From Paulinella micropora (taxonomy: Eukaryota; Cercozoa; Imbricatea; Euglyphida), in NCBI GenBank assembly GCA_009731375.1, contig BJOX01000204.1:361175-414215 (forward strand): a stretch of DNA of 53,041 nucleotides, written 5' to 3'. The notes under the pieces are model-generated. The model was not told the DNA's origin. It was given only the letters and a program-made list of their open reading frames with translations, and made no database searches. This document shows positions 51,362 to 53,041 of the stretch, in pieces (within the stretch, counting starts at the first letter, position 1; each line of letters begins with the position of its first letter). The translations under genes were made by a program, and so were the position numbers.

Positions 51362-52343
51362 GGCTGTCGTGAGCTAAAGCTTGGTCTCGGATTTCGAATG
51401 CAGTTATTTAAAATTATTATAAAGCATGGCCAAACGCTTCATTTTTCCACTTTTGTATCTCTTGATACCGCTTCCATTTTAATCTTACGCTTCCCACTTA
51501 TTCCTACAAGTGGCAAGTATTGTATTATTTACTGAAACGGTAATAACTCCCTGAGGAACTATGCCGTTGCTTCAATGCCTAACTTAGAAGTGTCTCTATA
51601 GCCTCTTACAAACTTATTTCCGGTGGTTTTTAACGGTTGGGTTTGCTCTGCCAATTTCTTTTTTCTTTTCTTTTCTTTTCTTTTCTTTTCTTTCTTTTTT
51701 TTTTTTTCCCCTCATATCTACAACTTCACGATTTTTCTGACTGGCCGTGCCACTTCCCTTCCACTTGGACTGAAGCACACTCGCTACCACAAGAAATATA
51801 ACTGAACACTTGGTCACTCCTCAGTTACGAGCTCAAGAGAAGAGAATTTAATTATCTAACCTAACGAGGTCAGTGCTAAGAACCACTTTTATATAGAAAG
51901 GGTAGCCAGAACTGAACCCCCAACAACAAGATCAATGTATGCCGGCCCACCCGGTATATAATGGCATTACTTACCGTTCCGGTCTGTAGGTTATCCTAGT
52001 TAGAAAACCCTCGCGACGTCTGCAAACTGTGACCGAAACTCGGGGCGTCCCCCTCCTACCGGCCAAGTGCTTCCCACGTAAAAGAATTTAACAATACTGA
52101 ACAATTCCCGCCAGTCCAACTGACGACGTCACACAAAAGATGTACCTCCAGAAAATGACTGATATTGGCAATAATGGTAATGGTAAAAAGCTAGTGCCAC
52201 CAGTACCAGAAAAGGTACTCTAAATGACTGTATTAATAACTAATAATACTAGTAACAGTAACGAATAAGGCTAACGTACCAAATAGCAATACGCACGTAG
52301 TTGAGGTGTAACCGGAACAGCTACTCTGACACTTAGTCGTACC
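51362..52343. other. Intergenic region
   Basis: 3' flank of the RhoGEF gene, a CTTTT run (51659-51710), then unique-looking sequence without an ORF that I recognise. No promoter can be named. Confidence 0.6.
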
Positions 52344-53041
52344 TCAACTGTAGAGGGGCAGACCAAGCATAAGAGTCAAGTAACGACAAGCCGGACAATA
52401 CTTGATGCCACTATGTAATGTACGGGCCGGCCGACAATCCCTTTGCCCCCTTGGGGGAAGCCGATGTAAGCGGTCGACCCCCACGCCGAAGACTGACTCC
52501 TCATTCGAAGGCGCCCTCGACCGACCGATACATGACATGAAGCATCCCGGCTGTCGAATAAGTAAAAATAATTGGTCCACGTCCAGTGCGAGTCTCCCAT
52601 GAGAACTCGTGCCCCCGAGCCTAGCTCTTTCACCTCAGGCATTAAAAGAAATGCCCCGTCTTGATCTCCCCTTTCCCGTAGAAAAATCAAAGTAGCCAAT
52701 GATCCGTAAGCGACATCAGACTTCGTAGCTTCACGTTTTGACTTGTTTCCGAGGTCATCCTCGACCCCTGTGCTCTACTGCTTCCAACTGCGTCTCTTTA
52801 GCCCTTCTCTTCTTCGCCGCCACTTCTTTCTCTCATCTTGGTGCACCTATCAACAAAAATGATATGCCCGCACTTTGGACTTCGTCCCAAATACGAAGCG
52901 GAATCCTCCTTTCCTTTGTTAACTCGAACGGCATATCCAACACCACCCTTGGCATCATTTGCACCGTCCATGGTGTAAAATCCTCATCGTCCTTCTCGAT
53001 GGACGCATCCCACTGCTCCAAATCTTTGCAGTCTCGAAATA
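52344..53041 (-). other. Minus-strand open frames, unassigned
   Basis: One frame (to a stop at about 52833) reads FTPWTVQMMPRVVLDMPFEL then RIWDEVQSAGISFLLIGAPR and continues beyond the window edge. A second (52376-52699) reads GAFLLMPEVKELGSGARVLM and DSHWTWTNYFYLFDSRDASC. Base composition is coding-like. They could be exons of a minus-strand gene or pieces of a transposon gag/pol; no motif decides. Confidence 0.3.

Noticed and set aside
51780-51800. LTR primer-binding site (TGGTAGCGAG on minus)
   Set aside because: Short match only; no paired LTRs or pol domain in the right place.

Overview
This is a eukaryotic, nuclear, intron-rich window. It has short exons with GT-AG borders, introns packed with simple repeats, LINE/SINE/foldback/MITE-type elements, several N gaps, and a short TTAGGG-type interstitial telomere tract. 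There is no operon-like layout. The recognisable domains (TPR, B-box zinc finger, Ras-association-like, DH-PH Rho exchange factor) fit a microbial eukaryote with opisthokont- or holozoan-like signalling. I cannot name the species; an ichthyosporean-like protist is only a guess.

Layout. (1) 1-4433: a GC-rich non-LTR retrotransposon on + (endonuclease, reverse transcriptase split by an N gap, C-terminal zinc knuckle, ATT tail), shifted in frame and incomplete. (2) 4570-20176: a minus-strand gene whose phase-compatible exons encode a Tyr/Gly-rich tract followed by a Gln/Met-rich C-terminus. Its 5' part is not resolved. Its large introns carry a 12-bp satellite (5.5-6.9 kb), microsatellites, a complete foldback element (12691-14312), a second one-armed relative, and an array of tRNA-derived SINEs nested in AAT repeats (14371-15567). 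(3) 20.8-24.5 kb: a decayed LINE tail, gaps, repeats and weak exon-like pieces. (4) about 25.7-51.36 kb: one long + strand gene of at least 40 short exons. Exons from 28370 to 37661 mostly join with consistent reading phase, apart from one unresolved join near 34.0 kb. The chain from 42123 to 51361 is also consistent. The joins at 38.1-41.1 kb and within the first DH helix are ambiguous. Domain order is: helical/acidic N-terminus, TPRs, B-box-like zinc finger, Ser/Pro linker, RA/ubiquitin-like fold, linker, DH domain split by a second B-box, PH domain, short tail and stop. (5) 51.4-53.04 kb: intergenic, then unassigned minus-strand open frames.

The + gene looks like a large scaffolded RhoGEF: DH-PH would load GTP on a Rho/Rac GTPase, while TPR, B-box and RA modules would bring in partners or a Ras-like input. 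The most unusual points are the zinc finger placed inside the DH fold, tandem arrays of decayed exon copies in its introns, palindromic MITEs sitting within about 7-12 bp of splice sites, and SINE insertions into the AAT tails of earlier SINEs.
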